From assembly GCA_014360645.1 (NCBI GenBank), contig JACIXD010000002.1, forward strand, positions 248,001-312,000: 64,000 bases of DNA. Direction: 5' to 3'. This stretch comes from Actinomycetota bacterium (GTDB lineage Bacteria > Actinomycetota > Geothermincolia > Geothermincolales > RBG-13-55-18). The notes under the pieces were generated by a model that was not told where the DNA came from, searched no databases, and saw nothing but the letters and a program-made list of their open reading frames with translations. The stretch's first letter is position 1. Each line of letters opens with the position of its first letter. The position numbers and the translations under genes are program-made. This document shows positions 18,400-28,213 of this stretch, piece by piece.

Positions 18400-18421
18400 G
18401 CATGCATGAAAGGAGGCCGGC

Positions 18422-19765
18422 GTGAAAGAAGTGCATCCCGGGATCTTCAAGGCCTATGACGTGAGAGGGGTGTATCCAGAGGAGATCGACGAGGAGGTGG
18501 CCTACCGCATCGGCAGGGCTTTCGTCACCTTCCTGGGGGAGCGGAGTATCGTCACCGGCAGGGACATGCGGCTCTCCTCCCCTTCCCTCTCCCGGGCCTT
18601 CATCGAGGGCGCCACGGACCAGGGCGCGGACGTCACCGATATCGGACTCTGCTCCACGGACATGCTCTACTTCGCCTCCGGGGCCCTGGACATGCCCGGC
18701 GCCATGTTCACCGCCTCCCACAACCCCAAGGAGTACAACGGCCTCAAGCTCTGCCGCCGCAGGGCGGCGCCCATCAGCATGGACACCGGCATCGCCGAGA
18801 TAAGGGACCTGGTGCTGTCGGGGGAGTTCCCGCCGGCCTCCGCCAGAGGCGCAGTCACCGAGACGGACATGCTGGAGCGCTACGTGGAACACGTCCTCGG
18901 CTTCATCTCCGTGTCCTCGCTCCGCCCCCTGAAGGTGGTGGCCGACGCGGGCAACGGCATGGCGGGCATGATCCTACCGGCTCTATTCGAGCGCCTTCCC
19001 TGCGAGCTGGTGCCCCATTGTTTCGAGCTCGACGGTTCCTTCCCCCACCACCAGCCGGACCCCATAAATCCCGAGAACATCCGCCTCCTCTCGGCGTGGG
19101 TCCTGGAGGCACGGGGGGACCTGGGCATGGCCTTCGACGGCGACGCCGACCGCGTCTTCCTGGTCGACGACCGGGGAGATCCCGTCAGCGGCTCGCTCAC
19201 CACCGCCATGGTAGCCAGGCGCATACTGGAGACCAATCCGGGGGAGAAGATCATCTACAACTGCATCAACAGCTGGGTGGTGCCGGAGACCATACGCGCT
19301 CACGGGGGCATCCCCATCCGCGAGCGGGTGGGACACTCGTTCATCAAGCAGACCATGGCGGAGACGGGGGCGGTCTTCGCCGGGGAGCATTCCGGGCATT
19401 ACTACTTCCGCGACAACTACCGCGCTGACTCGGGGCTCATCGCCGCCATGTTCATCCTGGAGATCGTGAGCCTTGAGGGCAAGCCGCTCTCCGAGATCCT
19501 TGCGCCCTTCCGGAAATATCACGCCTCGGGAGAGATCAACAGCCGCGTGGAGGACATCCCGGCCAAGCTCGAGGATATAGCGCGGACCTATTCCCATGGC
19601 AGGGTGGACAGGCTGGACGGCGTCACGGTGGAGTTCGAGGACTGGTGGTTCAACGTGCGTCCCTCCAACACCGAGCCCCTCCTGCGCCTCAACCTGGAGG
19701 CGAAGAGCCGGGAGCTCATGGAGGAGAAACGAGACGAGGTGCTGGCGGTGATCCGCTCGCGATGA
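18422..19765 (+). CDS. Phosphomannomutase/phosphoglucomutase
   Basis: A 447-residue alpha-D-phosphohexomutase of the ManB/AlgC type. FKAYDVRGVYPEEID opens domain 1, and FTASHNPKEYNGLKLC carries the phosphoserine Ser99. AFDGDADRVFLVD is the Mg loop, GEHSGHYYFRD the sugar-specificity loop, and RPSNTEPLLRLNLE binds phosphate. It makes mannose-1-P or glucose-1-P, a precursor of GDP-mannose and surface glycans. A GTG start has a textbook AAAGGAGG site. It is divergent from the isomerase and coupled (ATGA) to the lipoprotein gene downstream. Confidence 0.93.
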   Translation: MKEVHPGIFKAYDVRGVYPEEIDEEVAYRIGRAFVTFLGERSIVTGRDMRLSSPSLSRAFIEGATDQGADVTDIGLCSTDMLYFASGALDMPGAMFTASHNPKEYNGLKLCRRRAAPISMDTGIAEIRDLVLSGEFPPASARGAVTETDMLERYVEHVLGFISVSSLRPLKVVADAGNGMAGMILPALFERLPCELVPHCFELDGSFPHHQPDPINPENIRLLSAWVLEARGDLGMAFDGDADRVFLVDDRGDPVSGSLTTAMVARRILETNPGEKIIYNCINSWVVPETIRAHGGIPIRERVGHSFIKQTMAETGAVFAGEHSGHYYFRDNYRADSGLIAAMFILEIVSLEGKPLSEILAPFRKYHASGEINSRVEDIPAKLEDIARTYSHGRVDRLDGVTVEFEDWWFNVRPSNTEPLLRLNLEAKSRELMEEKRDEVLAVIRSR

Positions 19766-20484
19766 TCCGCTTCCGCTCCATCTCTGCCGCATGCCTCGTC
19801 CTTCTCGCCGCCCTCGTATTCCCTGCAGGCTGCGGCACGCCCCGCGACGGCGAAGAGGCGGCCCTGCGCGGAGAGGCCCTCTCCTCGCTGCAAAGGCTGG
19901 CGGAAACCCCGGCTTTCCGCTACCGCCTGCGCCTGGAGAGCATGGTGGGGGTCTCCGGCCAGACCGTCTCGGGAGAGGAGAGATGCGAGGGCTCGCGCAC
20001 CCCAGCGGGGTTCACCCTCTCCCTCGCCCGCTCCACGCCCGTGGGCGAGGAGGGATCCGTTCTGCTGGAGACCGGCGGACGCCGCTTCAGGCAGGAGGGC
20101 GAGACCTGGAAGGAGTCTGAGGACGCGGCATGGAACCCGCTCTACGACCCCCTTTCCTTCACCGGCGTGGCGAGACATGTGCAGTCGGCGGTCCTGGAGG
20201 GAGAGGAGGAAAGGGGCGGCGTATGGTACAGGCGCCTCCTGCTGCGCCTGGATCCCTCCGCGGCCGGGGACCTCCTCACCGCGGGTACCTGGTCCTATTT
20301 CTCCCACCTGCGCTACGAGCTCTTCCTGCGGCTCTGGGCAGGGGACGCCGCCTCCCCTCCCCTCTCGCTGCAGCTGGAGGTGCTGGCATACGACCCCGCC
20401 GAGAACCTCCTGCGCTACCGCATGCTCGCCACCCTCGAGCCCTACGACCTGGGGGCAGCGGACATCTCGCTCCCACAGCCGTGA
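19762..20484 (+). CDS. Probable lipoprotein, function unknown
   Basis: A 240-residue protein with an N-terminal export signal (MIRFRSISAACLVLLAALVFPAGC) whose Cys near residue 24 could be lipidated, although the -3 residue (Pro) is unusual for a lipobox. The body has alternating beta-type strands (FRYRLRLESMVGV, RFRQEGETWKE, WYRRLLLRLDPSAAG), reminiscent of LolA/LppX-like lipid-carrier barrels. That resemblance is only by pattern. The ATG overlaps the mutase stop, so the two are translated together. A link to cell-envelope glycolipids is inference. Confidence 0.7.
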   Translation: MIRFRSISAACLVLLAALVFPAGCGTPRDGEEAALRGEALSSLQRLAETPAFRYRLRLESMVGVSGQTVSGEERCEGSRTPAGFTLSLARSTPVGEEGSVLLETGGRRFRQEGETWKESEDAAWNPLYDPLSFTGVARHVQSAVLEGEEERGGVWYRRLLLRLDPSAAGDLLTAGTWSYFSHLRYELFLRLWAGDAASPPLSLQLEVLAYDPAENLLRYRMLATLEPYDLGAADISLPQP

Positions 20485-20531
20485 GCCGGGATCCCGAGAC
20501 GGTCGCGTTCCAGGAAGCCCTTTCCGGCTCA
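20482..20531. repeat. Inverted repeat TGAGCCGG ... CCGGCTCA after the lipoprotein gene
   Basis: An 8-bp perfect inverted repeat, 20482-20489 and 20524-20531, starting at the lipoprotein stop codon. There is no T-run behind it, so terminator function is doubtful. The rest of 20532-20685, between convergent genes, shows nothing recognisable. Confidence 0.4.
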
Positions 20532-20685
20532 TGGAGCCGCATATAGAATGCGGCGGTCAGGACCGGGAAACCGTGCCTGTGTCCGGGGCATCCTGATGAA
20601 GAGACGCTGCATCATCGATGTCGCTGGAAATAATATGCAGCGAATACCTGCGAACAGCGAGGGGCTCCCTTCTCCGTCCCACGGT

Positions 20686-21507
20686 TCAGGATGATCCCGG
20701 CGGGCCATTCTCCGCCGATGCGGATGGGCTGCGCGACATCCTCGACCCCAGGCCGGCGGAAGGGAATACCCACCCCGGGTAATACACCTTCTCCAGGAAA
20801 AGGCCATGGGGCGGCAGGGCGGGGGCGCCGTGGTCACACTCCCCGCTCTCCAGCACCTCGCGGAAGCGGGCCGGAGCCCACCTTCCCCTCCCTACCTCCA
20901 GGAGCGCGCCGCAGATCATGCGCATCATCATCCAGGCGAAGGCGTTGGCCTTCACCCTGATGCACATCAGTCCTCCCGCCGCCTCCAGGCAGGCCTCATA
21001 TACCTCCCGCACCGTCGACTTCCCCTCCTCCCGCCGGCAGAAGGGCGCGAAGTCGTGCACCCCGGCCAGGGCCTGCAGGGCCTCCCGCATGCGCCCCTCG
21101 TCGAGGACTCCGCGGTGATGGTGCACATACCTCCGCGTGAAGGGAGAGGGGTGGCCGCCCGCCTGGATATAGTAGGCGTATTCCCTGGCCAGGGCGCTCC
21201 TGCGCGCGTGGAAATCACCGGGCGCCTCCGCAGCCTCAAGCACCGCGATGTCCGGCGGCAGCAGCGAGTTCAAAGCGAGGGGCAGCCGCTCCACCCCCAC
21301 CTTCAAGGCCGCGCGGAAGCTCACCACCTGCCCCCTGGCATGCACGCCGGCATCGGTGCGGCCCGCCGCGTACAGGGGGCCCTCCAGCACCGCCACCTTG
21401 CCCAGGGCCTCCTCGAGGGCGCCCTGGATGGTGGACAGTCCCGGCTGCCTCTGAAAGCCGTGATAGCCGGTCCCGTCGTATTCCAGCACCAGCAGATGGT
21501 TGGCCAT
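20686..21507 (-). CDS. truA: tRNA pseudouridine(38-40) synthase
   Basis: A 273-residue TruA that isomerises uridines 38-40 in the tRNA anticodon stem. LEYDGTGYHGFQRQPG begins the fold, and AAGRTDAGVHARGQVVSF contains the catalytic Asp. ALNSLLPPDIAV and FHARRSALAREYAYYI are also standard. The tail after GLFLEKVYYP is about 28 residues longer than usual and Ser/Gly rich. It is the last gene of the alpha-operon run (rpoA-rplQ-truA), separated from rplQ by 630 bp holding a decayed gene. Confidence 0.95.
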   Translation of the reverse strand: MANHLLVLEYDGTGYHGFQRQPGLSTIQGALEEALGKVAVLEGPLYAAGRTDAGVHARGQVVSFRAALKVGVERLPLALNSLLPPDIAVLEAAEAPGDFHARRSALAREYAYYIQAGGHPSPFTRRYVHHHRGVLDEGRMREALQALAGVHDFAPFCRREEGKSTVREVYEACLEAAGGLMCIRVKANAFAWMMMRMICGALLEVGRGRWAPARFREVLESGECDHGAPALPPHGLFLEKVYYPGWVFPSAGLGSRMSRSPSASAENGPPGSS

Positions 21508-21569
21508 GCAAAGATTCTACCACCGCGCCTTCCGCACACGGCCCCGTCGCCGAAAACCGCGGTGCCGCG

Positions 21570-22053
21570 ACAGGTCCAACGCCGTCTCCAACCGCATCCT
21601 GGAGATCGCCGGGAACCTCTTTGACATCTCCCTTCCCACCCCGGAGGCGGAGCTTGACTCGAGCGAGGAGGGAAATTCCGGTTCCGCCTCGGAGACCGGC
21701 CCTCCGACCTGGAGACTCCGACCTGGAGACGATCATCGGCACCGTGGCGATGTCCCTTCCCGCGAAGCACTCTCACCGCCTGCCGCGCAAGAGCAAAAAG
21801 GAGGATCTGCTCATGCTCTTCGACCGCCACTGCGGAAGGGTGCGCTGCGACTTCTACCTGCGCCTGCAGAAAAGCGTCAACGCCCTCATCTGCGCCGTGG
21901 ACGAGGCGATCGGGAGACCCTGGACATCGTCGAGGCAGGGATCGCGAGGGCGGTGGAGCAGTTGAGCACACGGAGGACAGGGATATCGAGGCCGCCCTGC
22001 AGGACCTGCGGGAACGCAAGAAACGGCTGCGCTCCGCCCGTGTACGGCTGTAA
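21570..22053 (+). pseudogene. Dynamin-like GTPase C-terminal remnant
   Basis: Three reading frames on the plus strand together spell a bacterial dynamin-like C-terminus. The first has SNAVSNRILEIAGNLFDISLPTPEAE (about 21573-21655). The second has LLMLFDRHCGRVRCDFYLRLQKSVNALI (to about 21910). The third and fourth segments carry ETLDIVEAGIARAVEQL and DIEAALQDLRERKKRLR, ending at TAA 22051. At least three frameshifts separate them and no GTPase domain is present, so it is a dead fragment. It fills the gap between truA and rplQ on the strand opposite to the ribosomal cluster. Family assignment is by recalled sequence pattern. Confidence 0.55.
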
Positions 22054-22141
22054 CGGCTGCTGCGCCGACCTCCTCGTCCCGATCAGCCCCGCGGGAAGGC
22101 GCCTCGGGCCCGCGAAGCGGTCGTCATGGGGTGGGGGGGTA

Positions 22142-22492
22142 TCAGACGAACTCTATGACCGCCATGGGTGCCGCGTCTCCCTGCCGGTAGCCGGTCTTCA
22201 CCACCCGGCAGTATCCTCCTTCGCGGTCCTCGTAGCGGGGCCCGATCTCGTCGAAGAGCTTGTGCACGATGTCGCGGTCGGGGATGATGGCCAGGGCCTG
22301 GCGCCTGGCGTGCAGGTCGCCGCGCTTGGCCAGCCCCACCAGCTTCTCCACCAGGGGCTGGACTTCCTTGGCCTTCGCCTGCGTGGTCTCTATCTTCTCG
22401 TGCTCGATCACCGCCCTGGCCAGGTTGGCCAGGATGGCCCTCTGGTGGGATGCGCTCCCGCCCAGCCTTCTTCCTTTCTTGGGTTGCGGCAT
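22142..22492 (-). CDS. rplQ: Large ribosomal subunit protein L17
   Basis: A 116-residue L17. It begins [20 protein letters not shown], where most bacteria have MRH-type starts, then [22 protein letters not shown] and a C-terminal [24 protein letters not shown]. It follows rpoA by 37 nt as in most bacteria. Confidence 0.97.
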   Translation of the reverse strand: MPQPKKGRRLGGSASHQRAILANLARAVIEHEKIETTQAKAKEVQPLVEKLVGLAKRGDLHARRQALAIIPDRDIVHKLFDEIGPRYEDREGGYCRVVKTGYRQGDAAPMAVIEFV

Positions 22493-22529
22493 GTCTGTTA
22501 CCTCTCGTATCCCTGCTCGCCGGCGCCGC

Positions 22530-23480
22530 TCACTCCTTGGAGCGCAGGGAAAGCCCCCTCTTGGCGAGCTTCTCCTTCACGTCCTCGATGGAACGCGCCC
22601 CGAAGCTGCGCAGCGCCAGGAGGTCGTCTTCCGTCTTCTCTATCAGCTGGCCCAGGGTGCTTATGCCCCCGCGGTGGAGGCAGTTGAGCACGCGCACCGG
22701 CAGCTCCAGCTCCTCTATGGAGACCTGGAGCTCTTTCCCGGAACCCGCCGGCACGGGAGGTCCGAAGATCCCCCCCTCGTCCGCGACCTCCTCCCCTTCC
22801 GCGAGGGAGGAGAAGATGGCGATGTGTCCCGACAGCACCTGCGCCGCCTTCACCAGGGCTTCCTGTGCGTTTATGCTGCCGTCGGTATACACCTCCAGGA
22901 TGAGGCGGTCGTAGTCGGTGCGCTGACCCACGCGGGTGTTCTCCACCTGGTAGGAAACGCGCACCACGGGCGAGAACATGGCGTCCAGGGGGATGGTGCC
23001 CGCCACCTCGCGATATCCTCCCAGATGCTCCGCGGCCACGTATCCGCGGCCCTTGCGCGCCGCCATCTCCGCCTTCAGCCGTCCCTTGCCGTTCAGGGTG
23101 CAGATCTTGAGGTCCGGGTTTATTATCTCCACCCCCGCGGGGACCTGGATGTCTCCCGCCGTGACCGTCTTCGGTCCCGTGACGTCGAGGGACAGCGCGT
23201 AGGCCCCCTCCCCATCGATCTTCAGGATCACGCTCTTGAGGTTGAGGATGATGTCCATGACGTCCTCTTTGACCCCCTCGATGGCGGTGAACTCGTGCAC
23301 CACCCCCTCGATGCGTACCGAGGTTATCGCCGCTCCCGGGATGGAGGAGAGAAGCACGCGACGCATGGAGTTCCCAAGGGTGTGCCCCAGCCCCCTCTCC
23401 AGGGGCTCCACGATGAACCTGCCGTAGGAGTCCTCGAGTTTGTCCACCACGACATGGGGTTTCTGCATCTCAAGAACCAA
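22530..23480 (-). CDS. rpoA: DNA-directed RNA polymerase subunit alpha
   Basis: A 316-residue alpha subunit. The N-terminal dimerisation domain is clear ([28 protein letters not shown]). The C-terminal domain that contacts UP elements and activators is present ([43 protein letters not shown]). TTG at 23480 is eight bases after AAGGAGGG; an ATG at 23468 is the alternative. It lies between rpsD and rplQ in the alpha operon. Confidence 0.97.
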   Translation of the reverse strand: MVLEMQKPHVVVDKLEDSYGRFIVEPLERGLGHTLGNSMRRVLLSSIPGAAITSVRIEGVVHEFTAIEGVKEDVMDIILNLKSVILKIDGEGAYALSLDVTGPKTVTAGDIQVPAGVEIINPDLKICTLNGKGRLKAEMAARKGRGYVAAEHLGGYREVAGTIPLDAMFSPVVRVSYQVENTRVGQRTDYDRLILEVYTDGSINAQEALVKAAQVLSGHIAIFSSLAEGEEVADEGGIFGPPVPAGSGKELQVSIEELELPVRVLNCLHRGGISTLGQLIEKTEDDLLALRSFGARSIEDVKEKLAKRGLSLRSKE

Positions 23481-23548
23481 GACCAGTTCCCTCCTTGTGT
23501 GGGCCCGTCTCCGCGGACCCGCCTCTACCTGAGACTCTCACCTTATAT

Positions 23549-24175
23549 TTACTTTGAATAGAGCTCCACGATGAGGTGTTCCTTGATCGGAAGCTCTATG
23601 TCCTCGCGCCTGGGCTGGGCCGTGACCTCCACCCGCCGCTTGTCGTGATCCACCTTCAGCCAGGGAATCACGGGCCGCCCCTCCGCGTATTTCACCGCCT
23701 GCAACACCCGCGCGGCGTCTCTGCTCTTCTCCTTGAGCTCCACCACGTCCCCCACCCTGAGCTGGTAGGAGGGGATGTTGACCTTGCGCCCGTTCACGGT
23801 GACGTGCCCGTGGCGGACCAGCTGCCGGGCATCCTTGCGCGACGTCGCCAGCCCCCCGCGGTAGACCACGTTGTCGAGCCTGGTCTCCAGGAGGAAGAGC
23901 AGGTTCTCGCCGGTGATGCCTTTCTGGCGCGAGGCCTTTCCGTAATAGCGGCGGAACTGCCTCTCCAGCACCCCGTATATGCGCTTCGCCTTCTGCTTCT
24001 CGCGCAGCTGCAGCAGGTATTCCGTCTCCTTCACCCTTCCCCGCCCGTGCTCGCCGGGCGGATAGGGCCGCCTCTCCATGGCGCACTTATCGCTCTCGCA
24101 ACGCGGCCCCTTGAGGAAGAGCTTCTCGCCCTCCCTGCGGCACTGCTTGCACGACGGATCGGTGTTCCTCGCCAT
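23549..24175 (-). CDS. rpsD: Small ribosomal subunit protein S4 (zinc-binding form)
   Basis: A 208-residue S4 that nucleates 30S assembly. The N-terminal segment [12 protein letters not shown]...CESDKC supplies four cysteines, the zinc-binding C+ form. The S4 RNA-binding domain follows ([33 protein letters not shown]). It lies in rpsM-rpsK-rpsD-rpoA order. Confidence 0.97.
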   Translation of the reverse strand: MARNTDPSCKQCRREGEKLFLKGPRCESDKCAMERRPYPPGEHGRGRVKETEYLLQLREKQKAKRIYGVLERQFRRYYGKASRQKGITGENLLFLLETRLDNVVYRGGLATSRKDARQLVRHGHVTVNGRKVNIPSYQLRVGDVVELKEKSRDAARVLQAVKYAEGRPVIPWLKVDHDKRRVEVTAQPRREDIELPIKEHLIVELYSK

Positions 24176-24187
24176 CTCCTCGCCCCT

Positions 24188-24589
24188 CTACACTCTTCTT
24201 CTCTTCTTGGGACGGCAGCCGTTGTGCGGCTGCGGCGTCTCATCGGTGATGCTCGCTACCTCCAGTCCGTTGGCCTGCAGCGTCCTGATGGCGGTCTCGC
24301 GCCCCGACCCCGGACCCTTCACGAAGACGTCGACTCTCTTCATGCCGAACTCTTGCGCCGCCCTCCTGGCCACGTTCTCCGCCGCCTGCTGCGCGGCGAA
24401 GGGGGTGCTCTTGCGCGAACCCTTGAACCCCACCGTTCCCGAGCTGCTCCAGGTCAGGGTGTCTCCGTTCTTATCGGTGATGGTGATGATGGTGTTGTTG
24501 AAGGTCGACTTGATGTGCGCCTCGCCATGCAGCACCGTCTTCTTCTCTTTCCTCTTGCCTCTTCCTCTTCCCCTCGCAGGCCTGGCCAA
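24188..24589 (-). CDS. rpsK: Small ribosomal subunit protein S11
   Basis: A 133-residue S11 with a basic N-terminus, then [43 protein letters not shown] and the C-terminal [18 protein letters not shown], all typical. It is part of the 30S platform. Confidence 0.97.
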   Translation of the reverse strand: MARPARGRGRGKRKEKKTVLHGEAHIKSTFNNTIITITDKNGDTLTWSSSGTVGFKGSRKSTPFAAQQAAENVARRAAQEFGMKRVDVFVKGPGSGRETAIRTLQANGLEVASITDETPQPHNGCRPKKRRRV

Positions 24590-24629
24590 ATCTCAACCTC
24601 CTGTCAGGTCGCGCCGCCCTCTCCGGCGC

Positions 24630-25004
24630 CTACTTCTTCTTCCTCTTCACGCCCACCGTCTTGCGCGGCCCCTTGCGGGTTCGGGCGTTGGTGTGGGTAC
24701 GCTGGCCGCGCACCGGCAACCCCATGCGGTGGCGCAGCCCCTGATAGCACCCGATCTCCATCTTGCGCTTGATGTTCTGGGCCACCTCACGCCTCAGGTC
24801 TCCCTCCACCTTGAGGTTCTGGTCTATGTAGCTGCGCAGGCGCACCACCTCCTCGTCGGTGAGGTTGCGCACCTTGGTGTCGGGGTCTATGCGGCAGTTC
24901 TGCAGGATGGCCTTGGAGGTGGACCTGCCCACCCCGTAGATATAGGTGAGGGCGATCTCCACCCTCTTGTCCCTCGGTAGATCAACGCCTGCTATACGCG
25001 CCAA
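24630..25004 (-). CDS. rpsM: Small ribosomal subunit protein S13
   Basis: A 124-residue S13: [56 protein letters not shown] and a lysine tail that reaches tRNA. It starts the rpsM-rpsK-rpsD block after rpmJ. Confidence 0.97.
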   Translation of the reverse strand: MARIAGVDLPRDKRVEIALTYIYGVGRSTSKAILQNCRIDPDTKVRNLTDEEVVRLRSYIDQNLKVEGDLRREVAQNIKRKMEIGCYQGLRHRMGLPVRGQRTHTNARTRKGPRKTVGVKRKKK

Positions 25005-25025
25005 TTCGACATACCTCCCCCGGGC

Positions 25026-25139
25026 TCATCCCTGCCGCTGCTTGTGGCGCGGGTTCTGACATATAACCAGCACCTTGCCGTGGCGGCGGATGATCTTGCA
25101 TTTATCGCACATCTTCTTGACCGACGCTCTGACCTTCAT
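25026..25139 (-). CDS. rpmJ: Large ribosomal subunit protein L36 (zinc form)
   Basis: A 37-residue L36, read directly from the sequence: [19 protein letters not shown] ... [11 protein letters not shown]. Cys11, Cys14, Cys27 and His32 form the zinc site, so this is the C+ paralogue. It sits between infA and rpsM as in the conserved bacterial order. Confidence 0.95.
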   Translation of the reverse strand: MKVRASVKKMCDKCKIIRRHGKVLVICQNPRHKQRQG

Positions 25140-25170
25140 CTGCGCTGCGACCTTTCCCAATCCCGCCGTA

Positions 25171-25392
25171 TCACTTGTACCTGTACACGATGCGCCCCCG
25201 GGTCAGGTCGTAGGGAGATATCTCCACCACCACCTTGTCGCCGGGCAGGATGCGGATGTAGTGCATCCTCATCTTGCCGGAAATGTGCGCCAGTATCTTG
25301 TGCCCGTTCGCCAGCTCCACCTTGAACATGGCGTTGGGAAGCGGCTCCAGCACCGTCCCCTCGACCTCTACGGCGCCTTCTTTCCTGGCCAA
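25171..25392 (-). CDS. infA: Translation initiation factor IF-1
   Basis: A 73-residue OB-fold protein: [33 protein letters not shown] and [26 protein letters not shown]. It occupies the 30S A site during initiation. A TTG start has AGGAG upstream. It has its own candidate promoter at 25461-25490. Confidence 0.96.
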   Translation of the reverse strand: MARKEGAVEVEGTVLEPLPNAMFKVELANGHKILAHISGKMRMHYIRILPGDKVVVEISPYDLTRGRIVYRYK

Positions 25393-25460
25393 TCCTCACT
25401 CTCCTCGCGCCGCCCTCACCTCACGGGAGGAGCGCATATGTTTTTCGCACCAGAATTTAT

Positions 25461-25490
25461 ATACTAACAAAACATCATCTTTTCGTCCAA
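25461..25490 (-). promoter_or_regulatory. Candidate promoter for infA-rpmJ-alpha operon
   Basis: Minus-strand TTGGAC (25485-25490), 18-bp spacer, TAGTAT (25461-25466). It lies in an AT-rich island between map and infA, 70 nt before the infA start. Confidence 0.5.
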
Positions 25491-25497
25491 TCGCCCT

Positions 25498-26247
25498 TCA
25501 GGGCAGGGTCAGCACCACCGGGCCCTCCTCGGTGACCGCTACGGTGTGCTCAAAATGCGCGGAGAGAGTGCCGTCCACGGTGCGTACCGTCCAGCCGTCC
25601 TCTCCGTCCACCTCCACCTCGTAGCTTCCCTCGTTGACCATGGGCTCCAGCGCGAAGGTCATCCCCGCCTCCAGGAGCGGCCCCCTCCCGGCGGGCCCGA
25701 AGTTGGGTATCTGCGGCTCCTCGTGCATCTCCCGGCCGATGCCGTGGCCCACGAACTGCACCACCACCGAAAACCCCCCCGCCTCCACCGTGCGCTGGAT
25801 GGCGTTGGAAACGTCTCCCAGGCGGTTGCCGCGCCGGCAGGCGCGGATCCCCGCCCGCAGGGCCTCCTCAGTGACCTCCATGAGCTTCCTGGCCACCTCG
25901 CCAACCTCGCCCACCGCGTAGGTGCGCGCCGCGTCGGCGTGGTATCCTTCCAGGATCACCCCCACGTCCACCCCGATGATGTCCCCTTCCCTGAGGCGCT
26001 CGCGCCCGGGTATGCCGTGCACCACCACGTCGTTGATGGAGGTGCATATGGAGGCGGGGAATCCCCGGTACCCTAGGAAGGACGGCGTACCGCCCCGTCC
26101 GCGGATGTACTCGTCCGCCAGCTCGTTCAGGGTCTCCGTCCTCGTGCCCGGCCTGATATGCTTTTCCAGCATCTCGAGCACGCCCGCCACCACGCGACCC
26201 GCCTCTCTCATCCTCGCTATCTCGTCATGGGATTTCCTGATGATCAT
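25498..26247 (-). CDS. map: Methionine aminopeptidase type I
   Basis: A 249-residue enzyme removing the initiator Met. SINDVVVHGIPG, GDIIGVDVGVILEGYHADAARTYAVG, QFVGHGIGREMHEEPQIPNFG and a C-terminal MTFALEPMVNEG / FEHTVAVTEEGP supply the two Asp, His and two Glu metal ligands. It follows adk by 22 nt in the secY-adk-map-infA order. Confidence 0.96.
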   Translation of the reverse strand: MIIRKSHDEIARMREAGRVVAGVLEMLEKHIRPGTRTETLNELADEYIRGRGGTPSFLGYRGFPASICTSINDVVVHGIPGRERLREGDIIGVDVGVILEGYHADAARTYAVGEVGEVARKLMEVTEEALRAGIRACRRGNRLGDVSNAIQRTVEAGGFSVVVQFVGHGIGREMHEEPQIPNFGPAGRGPLLEAGMTFALEPMVNEGSYEVEVDGEDGWTVRTVDGTLSAHFEHTVAVTEEGPVVLTLP

Positions 26248-26269
26248 GGGCCCTTCCGCCCGCCCGGCC

Positions 26270-26914
26270 TCATGCTTCCACCACCGCGCGTATCTCCCGC
26301 AGCACCCCCTCCATGGAGGCGGCGCCGTCGATGTCCCTCAAAAGCCCCTCGCGACGGTAGTAATCGACGAGGGGACTTGTCTTGGCCTCGTACTCGCGCA
26401 GGCGGGCGCGCACCGTCTCCTCCCGGTCGTCGTCCCGGCAGTAGAGCTCGCCCCCGCAGGCGTCGCAGGTATCCTCCTTCACGGGGGGGTCGAAGAGGAG
26501 ATGGAAGACCTTTCCGCAGGAACGGCAGGTGCGGCGCGCCGTCAGCCTCTCCACCACCACCTCCTCCGGCACCTGCACGTTGAGCACGTGGTCGATGGCC
26601 CTGCCCGTCTCCGCCAGCATGTCCTTGAGGGCGTCGGCCTGGGCCACGGTGCGGGGGAAACCGTCCAGGATGAACCCCTTCTCGCAGTCGGGCTGCGCCA
26701 GGCGGTCCCTCACGATCCCGATGACCACCTCGTCGGGGACCAGCTCCCCGCGGTCCATGTATTCCTTTGCTCTGCGCCCCAGCTCCGTGCCCCGCTTGAG
26801 GTTGTCCCGGAAGATATCCCCGGTGGAGATGTGGGGCACCCCATAGAGGGCGCTTATCCTCTCCGCCTGGGTCCCCTTCCCGGCCCCCGGCGGCCCCAGC
26901 AGCACAAGGTTCAT
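26270..26914 (-). CDS. adk: Adenylate kinase (zinc LID form)
   Basis: A 214-residue enzyme interconverting ATP+AMP and 2 ADP. The P-loop GPPGAGKGT is at residues 7-15, and ILDGFPRTVAQA is in the NMP/core region. The long LID carries Cys130, Cys133, Cys150 and Cys153, the structural zinc site of Gram-positive-type kinases. The ATG at 26914 is chosen by P-loop position; sequence further upstream in this frame is the shadow of secY. It lies downstream of secY. Confidence 0.96.
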   Translation of the reverse strand: MNLVLLGPPGAGKGTQAERISALYGVPHISTGDIFRDNLKRGTELGRRAKEYMDRGELVPDEVVIGIVRDRLAQPDCEKGFILDGFPRTVAQADALKDMLAETGRAIDHVLNVQVPEEVVVERLTARRTCRSCGKVFHLLFDPPVKEDTCDACGGELYCRDDDREETVRARLREYEAKTSPLVDYYRREGLLRDIDGAASMEGVLREIRAVVEA

Positions 26915-26943
26915 CGCCGTCCTACCTCCCCTTCTCGCGTCCC

Positions 26944-28212
26944 TTACCTCAAGAAGCCCTCGTAGTGGCGCATCTGGAGCTGCGCCTCGATCTGCTTCAT
27001 GGTCTCCAGAGCGACGCCGACGATGATCATGATCGCGGCCCCCCCGAAGGGTATCTGCCTGGTGCCGAAGAAGTAGAACATCACCGCCGGGAGCATGGCG
27101 ATGCACGCCAGGGCGATGGAGCCCGGCAGGGTGATGCGGTTGATGACCTTGCCGAAATACACCGCCGTGGGGGTGCCCGGCCTGATGCCGGGGACGAAGG
27201 CGCCGTATTTCTTGAGGTGCTCCGCCTGGGTATAGGGATCGAAGACGATATAGGTGTAGAAGTAGGCGAAGAAGATGATCATGCCGGTGTAGAGGACGAA
27301 GTACAGCCAACCCTGCGAGAGGCTCTCCGCGAAGCCCTTGAGGCCGGGGATGAACTGCGCCAGCATGGTGGGGAAGAAGATCACCGAGGAGGCGAAGATG
27401 ATGGGGATGACCCCGGAGGTGTTTATCTTCAGCGGGATATAGGTGGTGCCTCCCATGGTCATGCGCCTGCCCCGTATCTGCTTGGCGTACTGCACGGGTA
27501 TGCGCCTCTCCCCCTGGTCGAGGTAGATCACCGCCACGATCACTCCCAGGGACATGGCCGCGGAGATGATGATGCCGTAGACGATGCTGCCGTAGCGCAG
27601 CTCCGTCTGGGTGATGAGGGTCTTGAACTCCATGGGGACGCGGGCGATGATGGATGTGAAGATGAGGATGGACATGCCGTTGCCGATGCCCCGTTCCGTG
27701 ATCAGCTCCCCGAACCACATCAGCAGGGCCATGCCCGCCGTGAGGGTCACGATGATCACGATGCCCTTGAGCCAGGTGAACTGGACTATGGGGACGCCGT
27801 CCACGTCCTGGCGCGAGAAGGTATAGACCAGCCCGATGGACTGCATGAGGGCCAGCGCCAGGGTGAGATAGCGCGTGACCTGGGTAATCTTCCGGCGCCC
27901 GGACTCGCCCTCCTCCTGCCATTCCTTGAGCTTGGGGATTACCGCCACCAGCATCTCCATGATGATGGCGGAGGTGATGTAGGGCATGATGCCCAGGCCG
28001 AAGATGGCCAGTTGGGCCAGGGCGCCCCCGGAGAAAAAGTTGAGGAAGCCGAGGATGCCGCCCTCCTCCACCAGCTTGGAGAGGGCCTGGGTGTTCACGC
28101 CGGGGGAGGGGATGGCGCTCCCCAGGCGATAGAGGAGGATGATGAAGAGGGTGAAGAGGATTTTGCGGCGCAGGTCCGCTACCTTGAAGATGTTGCGGAA
28201 GGTGCGCAGCAA
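26944..28212 (-). CDS. secY: Protein translocase subunit SecY
   Basis: A 422-residue, ten-helix channel protein. The N-terminus LRRKILFTLFIILLYRLGSAIPSPGV, FFSGGALAQLAIFGLGIMPYITSAIIMEML (plug/TM2 region) and the cytoplasmic loop QYAKQIRGRRMTMGGTTYIPLKINTSGVIPIIFASS are diagnostic. It forms SecYEG with SecE encoded at 53.2-53.5 kb. It begins 1 nt beyond the rplO stop. Confidence 0.97.
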   Translation of the reverse strand: MLRTFRNIFKVADLRRKILFTLFIILLYRLGSAIPSPGVNTQALSKLVEEGGILGFLNFFSGGALAQLAIFGLGIMPYITSAIIMEMLVAVIPKLKEWQEEGESGRRKITQVTRYLTLALALMQSIGLVYTFSRQDVDGVPIVQFTWLKGIVIIVTLTAGMALLMWFGELITERGIGNGMSILIFTSIIARVPMEFKTLITQTELRYGSIVYGIIISAAMSLGVIVAVIYLDQGERRIPVQYAKQIRGRRMTMGGTTYIPLKINTSGVIPIIFASSVIFFPTMLAQFIPGLKGFAESLSQGWLYFVLYTGMIIFFAYFYTYIVFDPYTQAEHLKKYGAFVPGIRPGTPTAVYFGKVINRITLPGSIALACIAMLPAVMFYFFGTRQIPFGGAAIMIIVGVALETMKQIEAQLQMRHYEGFLR

Positions 28213-28213
28213 G

